This document shows, piece after piece, positions 6,101-10,904 of a stretch of 10,904 nucleotides of DNA; positions within the stretch are counted from its first letter, which is position 1; each line of letters opens with the position of its first letter. This DNA is from an uncultured Saprospiraceae bacterium (GTDB taxonomy: Bacteria > Bacteroidota > Bacteroidia > Chitinophagales > Saprospiraceae). The position numbers were made by a program, and so were the translations under genes. Location of the stretch: the NCBI GenBank assembly GCA_937959375.1, contig CALGLS010000537.1, forward strand, positions 1 through 10,904, in the 5' to 3' direction. Under the pieces are notes generated by a model. The model had not been told where the DNA came from, did not search any database, and worked only from the letters and a program-made list of their open reading frames with translations.

Positions 6101-8696
6101 GATTGGGATTGTAAATCATTAAGTTATAACAACAATAATCCGTTGTATCAGGAGTTGGCTCGTAAGCAATAACAACCGAATCACAGGGACTTACCACAGG
6201 CGGAAAATCGCACTCCACCAATAGTGTATCCATACAATCCACAATCGGTAAACAAAGGGTGTCGAGGTAGGTTATTTTTAAGCTTTTAGAAATATTGATA
6301 TTAAATGAATCTTTGACACAGAAAGACATGTAATGATTTTTGCCGAAAGGCAGCGGTGCATTATTACTACGAGCAAGAATGAGAGAACTATTACTCAATG
6401 TCGTTTTGCTATAAGGTCCTGTATTATTTGCAAAATCAAAATAGGCGCCATTTGGATTGAGAATATCCACTTGTATTTTATAGGCGCCATACATCCAGTT
6501 GGTTATAAACAAAGAATCTGCACAACAAGTCGCATTCTGAATCGAACCAAGACTTGCGGAAATATCACAAAGTGTATCAGGCCCTGGAGGCGGTGGGCAG
6601 TACTGATTGCAAATAGCCATATTGTTAAGAAAGGGGGTACAGATGTAATCGTGATTGCCCCCGTCATGGCTATATACTTCTGCCAAAATTTCACGAATGC
6701 TGTTGCTATAACTAGGTTCAGTAATACTGACATCGAGTACTTGCGTACAAGCGATTGAATCGACACCGATGTTTCCTAGGCTATCGGTTTTGACTGTCCA
6801 AATATCATGATTTTGAATAAACCCAGGAAAAGGTTCTTGGACAAATTCATTGACCCAGCAAGACCCAGTTAATAGGTATCCTTCGTCAATACAAAATTGT
6901 AAATCTTGTACTTCGTTACCGTCTGCGTTGAGGTATTTATTGGCAAAAATTAGATTACCAAGTGAGTCAACTTTCAGAAGATAGGACTGATCATATCGAT
7001 CTTGAGATAAATTAAGTTCACAGCTACCAGTTATGGCAATTTGACCTTCATCATTGAGATGTATTTCTTCAACGCTTTCGCCACCACCCGCTATATCGAA
7101 GACTTTATTCCAAAGTAGTTGCCCTTGCAAATTCATTTTACATAAAAATATTTTTTGGCTGGAAGGATTGGGGATACCAGAAGGATTTAGATGACCTGCA
7201 AATAAAAATGTGTTGGAATTGTCATCAAAAGTTACATCCATTCCTATTTCTGTGGTACCGGTATTATTGTCAATATCATAGGGCAGATAACTTCCTGTGG
7301 GGCTAAGATTAGTATTTAATTTTTGCACTAACATTTGGTTATCCACCTCTCCCGTTACCATAAATTCGCGCGCACCATTGGCATTTGTATATTCACAAAT
7401 CGCTCTAGGGTCCGTATCAAATGTTTGACTTCCATTATTATCAAAATAACTGAAAGTTCCATTTCCGAAAGGGTTTCCAATGATTGAAGTAAAACCATAG
7501 ACAAAGGTTCGCCCTTGAATTGGTGGCATGTTATCATTCCATTCTCCCAAGATAATGAGATCTCCATTTTGAGCTTGAAAAGCGTCTCGCACTTCTTCAC
7601 TTGCCCCAGGACTATCTGGCCAGTCAATTAACGAAGCTACACAATCGGACTCGTCCATAAACGTAATCTGAATGTCCTTGTTATTGGTACCTAATTCATT
7701 GTAATTGGAAATTTGAATATAGGGTTCTGGTTGACTTGCAAATGGCGGATCCATCTCTACTACAAAATGATCTGTGTATCGTAAATTAGCTGGCTCTTGA
7801 GAATAGACATAATTAGAAGGAGCGTTTACATTTCCTAGAAAATCGAGGCTAGTATAAAGTAAATAATCGCTACTCGAATTCTCTCCAGGCAGGCTTCTAT
7901 TCTCAGTTTCTCCAAAGATCATGTATTCACCATCATCGGTTTGTGCTGCTGCAAAACCATATTCATTGTGATCATTAAGTGTTGGATCTATAGGATCAGT
8001 ATAGAAACAACTGCTGAAAGTTTTGTTGTTATAGCAAGTTGTGTCGATTAGGCAAAAATTGTCGTAGCCCCATTGTTCTGTTTGTTGGCCACCTCGATCA
8101 ACAAAGAAACCAATACCACTAACATTTTGAATTAGGGCATTCCAGTCATTACAGTTGGCTCCAATATTGGCACTATTGCTAGAGGTATACCATCGAAAAT
8201 AACCTTCGGTGTTATAAGGTAAAGCTACTCCTGAACAAAAATCTAGTGGCAGACAAATAGTTGTCCAACCTGCCATAGCGTTGATTGGTGTATTTAAAAC
8301 ATAGGAGGCGCAAAACGTAGAATTTTGAGGAGTGGTACCTCCCGAAAAAATATAAATGGAATTGGTATAAAACCCTAGGTTATTTCCTGCATCAAGATAA
8401 TTGATGTCATAACAAAAGGTCTGACAAGTATTTGCAGAAGACAAGTCGCCCGTAAAGTCATTGGTATTCACCATCCAACTACCACCACTTTGATCTTTTG
8501 ATTCCAAATAAATATTACCTGAAGCTTCTTGTCTAAAGTCATAGTCACATAATAAGTTTGTCCAAGTACTTGGAGGGTTCGTCCAATTATTCGGAATGGG
8601 GTTCGGAGTCTCGTTCTCAAAGTCGAGACAAGATGTTTGTGCAAAACTACAGACAGTAATAAAACTGCAGAGTAAAAGCAGAAATGATTTTTTCAT
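3111..8696 (-). CDS. Giant secreted cysteine-rich repeat protein with PKD domain and T9SS type A sorting domain
   Basis: An 1861-residue exported protein of no named family that I recognise. Order: Sec signal peptide (1-~20, MKKS..., cleavage near FA/QTS); residues ~23-230, a Cys-containing, probably jelly-roll/lectin-like beta domain; residues ~240-705, repeating strands with phrases such as DDGEY, NGDLIILGEW, DEGQIAITG and DEGYLLTG, resembling propeller repeats of secreted Bacteroidota proteins; residues ~708-1570, a chain of Cys-rich modules with CDS and CC signatures; residues 1570-1675, a shorter diverged module; residues ~1676-1770, a PKD-type domain (VDVFWGDGT...HIYNQQGMYTVCV); residues ~1780-1861, a T9SS sorting domain (VYPNPTESE at 1783, YDIVGRLV, GAYIIKV). 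Inside the Cys-rich stretch, residues 1072-1319 and 1320-1567 are about 90% identical. The frame is intact throughout. The ATG at 8696 directly precedes the signal peptide. The large size, repeats, likely disulfides and T9SS tail suggest a cell-surface adhesin or filament; this is inference, with no enzyme motif seen. A candidate promoter lies at 8778-8805. Confidence 0.88.
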   Translation of the reverse strand: MKKSFLLLLCSFITVCSFAQTSCLDFENETPNPIPNNWTNPPSTWTNLLCDYDFRQEASGNIYLESKDQSGGSWMVNTNDFTGDLSSANTCQTFCYDINYLDAGNNLGFYTNSIYIFSGGTTPQNSTFCASYVLNTPINAMAGWTTICLPLDFCSGVALPYNTEGYFRWYTSSNSANIGANCNDWNALIQNVSGIGFFVDRGGQQTEQWGYDNFCLIDTTCYNNKTFSSCFYTDPIDPTLNDHNEYGFAAAQTDDGEYMIFGETENRSLPGENSSSDYLLYTSLDFLGNVNAPSNYVYSQEPANLRYTDHFVVEMDPPFASQPEPYIQISNYNELGTNNKDIQITFMDESDCVASLIDWPDSPGASEEVRDAFQAQNGDLIILGEWNDNMPPIQGRTFVYGFTSIIGNPFGNGTFSYFDNNGSQTFDTDPRAICEYTNANGAREFMVTGEVDNQMLVQKLNTNLSPTGSYLPYDIDNNTGTTEIGMDVTFDDNSNTFLFAGHLNPSGIPNPSSQKIFLCKMNLQGQLLWNKVFDIAGGGESVEEIHLNDEGQIAITGSCELNLSQDRYDQSYLLKVDSLGNLIFANKYLNADGNEVQDLQFCIDEGYLLTGSCWVNEFVQEPFPGFIQNHDIWTVKTDSLGNIGVDSIACTQVLDVSITEPSYSNSIREILAEVYSHDGGNHDYICTPFLNNMAICNQYCPPPPGPDTLCDISASLGSIQNATCCADSLFITNWMYGAYKIQVDILNPNGAYFDFANNTGPYSKTTLSNSSLILARSNNAPLPFGKNHYMSFCVKDSFNINISKSLKITYLDTLCLPIVDCMDTLLVECDFPPVVSPCDSVVIAYEPTPDTTDYCCYNLMIYNPNPDYFTEIDITTIGTVDMVNRVNLNTSQWFTTSNTDQHIELLSTTGSLCPPANLKRYLPTGNLMPVKFCLDNYPTNNQQLYVKLDACNGDSCTQVLDFECNTSCVEIVSDSIWCDSSIYKYAFEFTNTWDKDIRKATVINLNPATANVVPDTLHFNPPIPVNGTYMDTFCFSNVTALDSLKFQIQFLEEECCWCVSDPICMEVPECPCSPCDSLEYVLTPNSLAGDSCCFTLDLYNYCADSIKTIRTKTLNGTQFLSQSATFPWSYDNYLPPTEADWYPLPFPPGTNPVPLGWTTNKINFCLTGLNNNPSNNEILEVSLVDFNDNEICKDTLEACAIVDTCLVILPDTMICLDNGCRELRWSVRNESSFDAQKILINTAYTFPTVGSVSPTAPFTYVGSIPMGATVVMPPITICGVDSTDLFCIQASIYDTLQLNNNCCHSDTVCIPIPPCPVLECAPCDSLEYVLTPDAAGGDSCCFTLDLYNYCADSIKTIRTRTLNGTQFLTQSATFPWAYDNYLPPTESDWYPLPFPPGTNPVPLGWTNNKINFCLTGLNNNPSNNDILEVSLVDFNDNEICKDTLEACAIVDTCLVILPDSFVCLDNGCRELHWSVRNESSFDAQKILINTAYTFPTLGSISPTAPFTYVGSIPMGATVVMPPITVCGVDSTDLFCLQASIYDTLQMNNNCCHSDTVCVLIPPCPDMVFDCDSLDWTGFDIVLDTTCVGNQYPDVGVTPVLGGVTPDWISYDFDCDLGIDQTDFGPTYPSVNWPNSGNSFFLICATAYKIVGNDTCDYEVIKEIGLESCPPTPDCCQDEDIFNSAVDTGFVFTQSSSMVTIVNMLLDSCHQVDVFWGDGTSDNVNGATLPITHIYNQQGMYTVCVLVTEIAEDGSICWEREFCSETFEILIDANHEIISTIMQVYPNPTESELIVDFGQIITYQQIEIYDIVGRLVMTQKTSGATEREMLDVGDLPTGAYIIKVSMNDGANLSKRFIKQEQK
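3996..4739 (-). repeat. 248-residue Cys-rich unit, copy 2 (residues 1320-1567)
   Basis: The second copy in translation order, head to tail with copy 1 and no linker. It starts at CAPCDSLEY and ends at PPCPDMVF, after which a partial, strongly diverged module begins (DCDSLDW, residue ~1569). Most changes from copy 1 are conservative (I/V, L/M, E/D, K/R), with a small cluster near the start (NSLAG versus DAAGG). No frame change or stop is present, so both copies are translated. Confidence 0.93.
4740..5483 (-). repeat. 248-residue Cys-rich unit, copy 1 (residues 1072-1319)
   Basis: This 744-bp unit begins at the first Cys of CSPCDSLEY and runs to the residue before CAPCDSLEY. It is directly followed by copy 2 at a fixed offset of 744 bp. 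By eye about 25 of 248 residues differ. Many nucleotide differences are synonymous, but long blocks are unchanged, such as 38 identical bases at 5116-5153 and 4372-4409. Each unit carries more than ten Cys including two CC dyads, spaced identically in both copies, as expected for a disulfide-stabilised extracellular domain. Confidence 0.93.
5484..6194 (-). repeat. Diverged Cys-rich module, older copy of the 248-residue unit (residues 835-1071)
   Basis: About 237 codons just N-terminal to the two close copies. The same landmarks appear in the same order: SPCDS at the start, a CC dyad ~18 residues later (DYCCYNLMIYN versus DSCCFTLDLYN), a V.FCL / INFCL strand, a central ...DTC/TSC segment followed by ...WC / VCL, a DIRKATVIN / AQKILINTA strand, and a closing CC pair then a PxCP end. 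Sequence identity is low outside these points, so this is ancient duplication, judged by eye. A still more diverged module appears to precede it (residues ~708-834, CDIS...ATCC). Confidence 0.6.
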
Positions 8697-8777
8697 AATA
8701 AGCGGAATTAAATGGTTTATTAAAATTGGGGCTTACAAAAGTAGTTCGTACCTGAGCCTAATTAATCAGTACTTGTA

Positions 8778-8805
8778 CAAACATAGGTTATATAAACACG
8801 CCCAA
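8778..8805 (-). promoter_or_regulatory. Candidate Bacteroidota promoter for the giant gene
   Basis: On the minus strand TTG (8805-8803) is followed after 17 bp by TATGTTTG (8785-8778), an exact match to the Bacteroidota -33 TTG / -7 TAnnTTTG pattern with acceptable spacing. The predicted start would be near 8771, leaving a leader of about 75 nt before the ATG at 8696. A second TAnnTTTG match, TACTTTTG, lies closer to the gene at 8743-8736 but has no TTG at the right distance, so the outer pair is preferred. Confidence 0.55.
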
Positions 8806-8816
8806 GCAGGGGTATC

Positions 8817-8839
8817 CGAGGAACGGCGCGCGAGGAACG
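8817..8839. repeat. GC-rich 9-bp direct repeat
   Basis: CGAGGAACG occurs at 8817-8825 and again at 8831-8839, separated by GCGCG, giving a 14-bp period. The patch is much richer in G+C than the surrounding AT-rich intergenic DNA and lies just upstream of the candidate -33 element. It could be a regulator site with two half-sites on the same helix face offset by 14 bp, or a remnant of a dispersed repeat. Nothing in the sequence decides between these. Confidence 0.5.
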
Positions 8840-8848
8840 ACTAACGGT
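8840..8848 (-). promoter_or_regulatory. Possible LytTR-type binding site
   Basis: The minus strand reads ACCGTTAGT, a full match to the general LytTR consensus [TA][AC][CA]GTTN[AG][TG]. It lies 35 bp upstream of the candidate -33 element of the giant gene. An inverted 8-of-9 match, GCCGTTAGG, lies at 9005-9013 on the plus strand, on the far side of the hexamer array. The consensus is loose: about half a match is expected by chance in a region this long on two strands, and LytTR sites usually come as closely spaced direct repeats, which I do not see. The only support beyond the match is the LytTR regulator gene next door. Confidence 0.22.
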
Positions 8849-8878
8849 AAGATGTGTTTTGAATACGTAATGTTATAA

Positions 8879-8998
8879 GGAATGGGAATAGGAATGGGAA
8901 TGGGAATGGGAATGGGAATGGGAATGGGAATTGGAATGGGAATTGGAATTGGAATTGGAATGGGAATTAGAATTAGAATTAGAATGGGAATGGGAACT
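8879..8998. repeat. Twenty-unit GGAATN hexamer array with G-quadruplex potential
   Basis: There are 20 head-to-tail 6-bp units in perfect register. Units 1-8 are nearly all GGAATG (one GGAATA). Later units mix GGAATT and GGAATG, then three AGAATT/AGAATG units, GGAATG and a final GGAACT. In the uniform part the plus strand gives six G3 runs separated by AAT (8896-8928), the canonical G3N3 quadruplex pattern. Two related units recur at 9021-9032. The array ends are bracketed by CTAACGG (8841-8847) and CCGTTAG (9006-9012). It is non-coding and sits about 75 bp upstream of the giant gene's candidate promoter. Confidence 0.92.
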
Positions 8999-9111
8999 TG
9001 CCTAGCCGTTAGGATAGGTGGGAATGGGAAATCATGCAGCAACAGCACAATTATTTAAGTGATTCTGAATCAAACATAAGTGGTAACTACTCCTATAAAT
9101 TATGTTTTAGA

Positions 9112-9184
9112 ACCATATAAACACAGAGGACACATAGAAAAAACTTGAACAATAAAAACTATGTGCTCTATGGGCCTATGTAGT
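9112..9184 (-). repeat. Long imperfect inverted repeat downstream of the response regulator gene
   Basis: Two 26-bp arms (9112-9137 and 9159-9184) with a 21-nt A/T-rich loop match at 18 of 26 positions, with the innermost 7 bp perfect (CACATAG / CTATGTG). In a minus-strand transcript four of the eight mismatches become G-U pairs, giving 22 of 26 paired; the plus strand gains only two. This bias suggests that the structure acts in RNA made from the minus strand, i.e. as a 3' end of the regulator/kinase transcript. No clean T-run follows, so a simple intrinsic terminator is doubtful. An additional small hairpin GTAGT-CAA-ACTAC overlaps its edge at 9180-9192. Confidence 0.6.
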
Positions 9185-9250
9185 CAAACTACGATGAGGT
9201 AAATTAGATAGTTAATCAGTGAAGTTGTTTAAAATGTATTTCAACCAAGA

Positions 9251-10012
9251 TCAATTCAACAAAAAACCTTTGAGTACCTGGTCTGTAAACTCATCTCTTT
9301 TGCGGCGAGAGACAGGCACATTTGAATCATCAGACATGACGACTGTCCCCTCTTTTAAGTATCTGATAATGAGTTTAGTATTAATTAAATGTGATTTGTG
9401 GGTGCTAAAGAAAGCATAACCTTCTAGCATATTTTTGAACATACCAATGTTATAAGAACTAACGATGCAAGAACCGTCTGTCAAATATATTTTAGTATAC
9501 TTTTGCCAACCTTCGCAACGAATGATGTCCGATATTTTTACAAAGTCGTAAGCATTGGCACCAGGGATGGCAAGTTTGGTTTCTTGATCACCAAGATGGT
9601 CAAGGTTGTGTTTCAGGAGACTGTATTTTTCTACTTTCTCGCGGTCTTCGATTCTTTCTTTTGCTTTAGCAACAGCTGCGATTAGGTCTTCAGTGATTAC
9701 AGGTTTGAGTAAATAATCAACGGCGCTTACTTTGAGTGCATCCAGAACATAGTCATTAAATCCAGTGACAAAGATGACTTCAAAGTCAATCGTTTCAAAT
9801 TTATCGAGTAGATCAAAACCGGTACCTCCAGGCATGGAGATATCTAGAAAAATCAGGTTTGGTTTTAAAGTATTTATTTTTTCAAAACCTTCAACGATGT
9901 TGGCAGCAGTGTCTTGCACTATAATTTCACTACAGTATTGTTCCAATTTGATTTGGAGTACTTTTCTAATTTTGGGTTCGTCGTCAATTATGAGGGCTCT
10001 ATAATTTTTCAT
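9251..10012 (-). CDS. LytTR-family response regulator
   Basis: A 253-residue cytoplasmic DNA-binding regulator of two domains. Residues 1-~120 form a CheY-like receiver: acidic pocket D10-D11, phospho-acceptor D57 (LIFLDISMPGGTG), switch Thr83 (FVTGF) and Lys103 in DYLLKP. After a charged linker (~121-140), residues ~145-250 form a LytTR DNA-binding domain (KISDIIRCEGWQKYTKIYL, then HKSHLIN and VPVSRRKRDEF). All receiver residues needed for phosphorylation are present. The start ATG lies inside the end of the kinase gene (14-bp overlap, different frame), which implies translational coupling and a shared mRNA. The cognate partner is almost certainly that kinase. Its targets are not known; the LytTR-like match at 8840-8848 is only a suggestion. 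It resembles LytR/YehT/AlgR-type regulators, but none can be named with confidence. Confidence 0.95.
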   Translation of the reverse strand: MKNYRALIIDDEPKIRKVLQIKLEQYCSEIIVQDTAANIVEGFEKINTLKPNLIFLDISMPGGTGFDLLDKFETIDFEVIFVTGFNDYVLDALKVSAVDYLLKPVITEDLIAAVAKAKERIEDREKVEKYSLLKHNLDHLGDQETKLAIPGANAYDFVKISDIIRCEGWQKYTKIYLTDGSCIVSSYNIGMFKNMLEGYAFFSTHKSHLINTKLIIRYLKEGTVVMSDDSNVPVSRRKRDEFTDQVLKGFLLN

Positions 10013-10904
10013 CTTCGAGGTTTTTTATTCTGAGTAGTACTTCCGTTCCCGGAAAAGTGGTGTCATTTGATTCTAGGTCATTTATAATAATGCTCACATC
10101 AGCAATTCCAGAAGACTTGAGTGTTTCTATCTTGTCTTTGATGATTTGCATTCCACGGGACTTGTGGCCTTTCCATCGTTTGCGTTGGGCGTTGGTACGG
10201 CCGATACCGTTATCACTTATAATGCAAAGGAGTGCTTGGTGTTTTTTTGCAAATCTAATTTTGAGTACTCCTTTTTTGTCGCGTCGTTCGTTTAGTCCGT
10301 GATTGATCGCATTCTCCACAAAAGGTTGAACAATCATGGAAGGTAGAAAGATATCTTCCTTGCTGATATTTTCTGCTATGTTAATTTCCACAACAAACAA
10401 ATCTTCAAATCTTAGTTTTTCAAGATCGGTATAAATTGTGAGTAGTTCAACTTCTTCTTTCAAACTAACCATTTGTTCTTTTGAACTGTCTAGATATTTT
10501 CGCATCAAACGAGCGAATCGGGTCAGATAATTATCTGCAGCTTCAACGTTATTGGTTTGGATAAAATATTGAATAGCTCCAAGTGCATTGAATACAAAGT
10601 GTGGATTCATTTGAGCTTTCAAGGCAGATAATTCGAGGGATGCCATCCGGCGACTTATTTCTTTTTCCTTATCTAGTTGCACTCGTTTTTTCTGATCTCG
10701 ATATCTGACAGCAGCCACGATTATTCCTATTCCAATTAATGTAAGCAGGAGTTTAACCCAATTCTTTTGCCAAAAGGCTTTTTTGATTTTAATCGCTATT
10801 GAATCTAAGGCAACCTCATTCCCATAAACATCTTTTGCTTTAAGGTGGAAAGTATATTCATTCGGCGCAAGCGATAAATAATTGACTGTTTGAGCTGTAC
10901 TTTT
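9999..10904 (-). CDS. LytS/YehU-type sensor histidine kinase with Y_Y_Y domain, N-terminus beyond the window
   Basis: The C-terminal 301 residues of an inner-membrane sensor kinase. The frame is open to the window edge, and a GTG at 10718 that could be taken as a start lies inside the transmembrane helix. Fragment residues 1-~42 are the end of a periplasmic Y_Y_Y domain (LAPNEYTFHLKAKDVYGN). FWQKNWVK leads into one transmembrane helix (~49-66). A short coiled-coil linker follows, then a His_kinase domain: MNPHFVFNAL with phospho-acceptor His102, ATP-lid N-box QPFVENAINHG (~193-203) and DNGIGR (~231-236). In Bacteroidota this arrangement usually follows a large periplasmic beta-propeller sensor, so the full protein may be about 1000 residues; that part is not visible. 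It autophosphorylates and passes phosphate to the LytTR regulator whose gene overlaps its 3' end by 14 bp. Confidence 0.95.
   Translation of the reverse strand, partial: KSTAQTVNYLSLAPNEYTFHLKAKDVYGNEVALDSIAIKIKKAFWQKNWVKLLLTLIGIGIIVAAVRYRDQKKRVQLDKEKEISRRMASLELSALKAQMNPHFVFNALGAIQYFIQTNNVEAADNYLTRFARLMRKYLDSSKEQMVSLKEEVELLTIYTDLEKLRFEDLFVVEINIAENISKEDIFLPSMIVQPFVENAINHGLNERRDKKGVLKIRFAKKHQALLCIISDNGIGRTNAQRKRWKGHKSRGMQIIKDKIETLKSSGIADVSIIINDLESNDTTFPGTEVLLRIKNLEDEKL

Larger units (their letters stand above)
8697..9250. other. 554-bp non-coding region between the two-component pair and the giant gene
   Basis: Both flanking genes are on the minus strand, so this is downstream of the response regulator and upstream of the giant gene. 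From the giant gene outward it holds a candidate promoter, a GC-rich direct repeat, a LytTR-like site, the GGAATN array, a second partial LytTR-like site, and a long inverted repeat. Open frames across the array encode only Ile-Pro dipeptide runs, a by-product of the hexamer, and I do not treat them as genes. Between 9013 and 9111 I see only two further GGAATG-like units (9021-9032) and a short palindrome at 9060-9072. Between 9193 and 9250 I see nothing recognisable. Confidence 0.8.

Noticed and set aside
6333..6758. A 141-codon plus-strand open frame
   Set aside because: It lies wholly inside the giant minus-strand gene, whose frame is continuous and domain-like there. The antisense translation has no recognisable features.
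8879..8998. CRISPR array
   Set aside because: Units are 6 bp with no spacers, and no cas gene is present.
8788..9048. An 86-codon minus-strand open frame full of Ile-Pro repeats
   Set aside because: It is only the hexamer array read as two codons per unit. There is no plausible domain, and it runs through the candidate promoter region of the giant gene.
9060..9072. Palindrome TGATTC-T-GAATCA as an operator
   Set aside because: 6-bp arms are expected by chance at this length, it is not near a promoter-like sequence, and it has no second copy in the window.
10716..10718. GTG as the start of the histidine kinase
   Set aside because: It falls in the transmembrane helix. The frame continues upstream to the window edge and encodes a Y_Y_Y domain end and the rest of the helix.

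Overview
The window looks like a chromosomal piece of a Bacteroidota bacterium, most plausibly a Saprospiria/Lewinella-like marine or sludge lineage. Both large secreted proteins end in a type IX secretion (T9SS) type A sorting domain. A candidate promoter has the Bacteroidota TTG / TAnnTTTG form, and genes lack Shine-Dalgarno sites. The base composition is moderately AT-rich. The species cannot be fixed from the sequence alone.

Layout, left to right. Positions 2-808 (+) hold the 3' part of hemC (hydroxymethylbilane synthase, haem biosynthesis). A 116-bp gap with a short degenerate hexamer run follows, then a YfiT/BstA-type DinB-fold gene (925-1455, +). A bidirectional hairpin terminator (1469-1527) separates it from a convergent minus-strand block. 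That block has two T9SS cargo genes read right to left: a 1861-residue cysteine-rich mosaic protein (8696-3111) and a 493-residue seven-bladed FG-GAP-like propeller protein (3014-1533), with a hairpin between them. The 1861-residue protein contains two adjacent, roughly 90% identical 248-residue units, preceded by older, diverged copies of the same module.

Positions 8697-9250 are non-coding. They hold a candidate promoter for the giant gene, a GC-rich 9-bp direct repeat, a LytTR-like site, a 20-unit GGAATN hexamer array able to form a G-quadruplex, and a long imperfect inverted repeat. To the right lies a minus-strand two-component pair: a LytTR response regulator (10012-9251) overlapped by 14 bp by a LytS/YehU-type histidine kinase whose N-terminus runs off the window (10904-9999).

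Working picture (inference): the kinase senses something in the periplasm through a region ending in a Y_Y_Y domain and signals to the LytTR regulator. The regulator could control nearby genes, including the giant surface protein downstream, but the only sequence support is weak LytTR-site matches. hemC and the DinB-fold gene are housekeeping/stress functions not obviously connected to the secreted pair. I see no CRISPR array, transposase, tRNA or rRNA.
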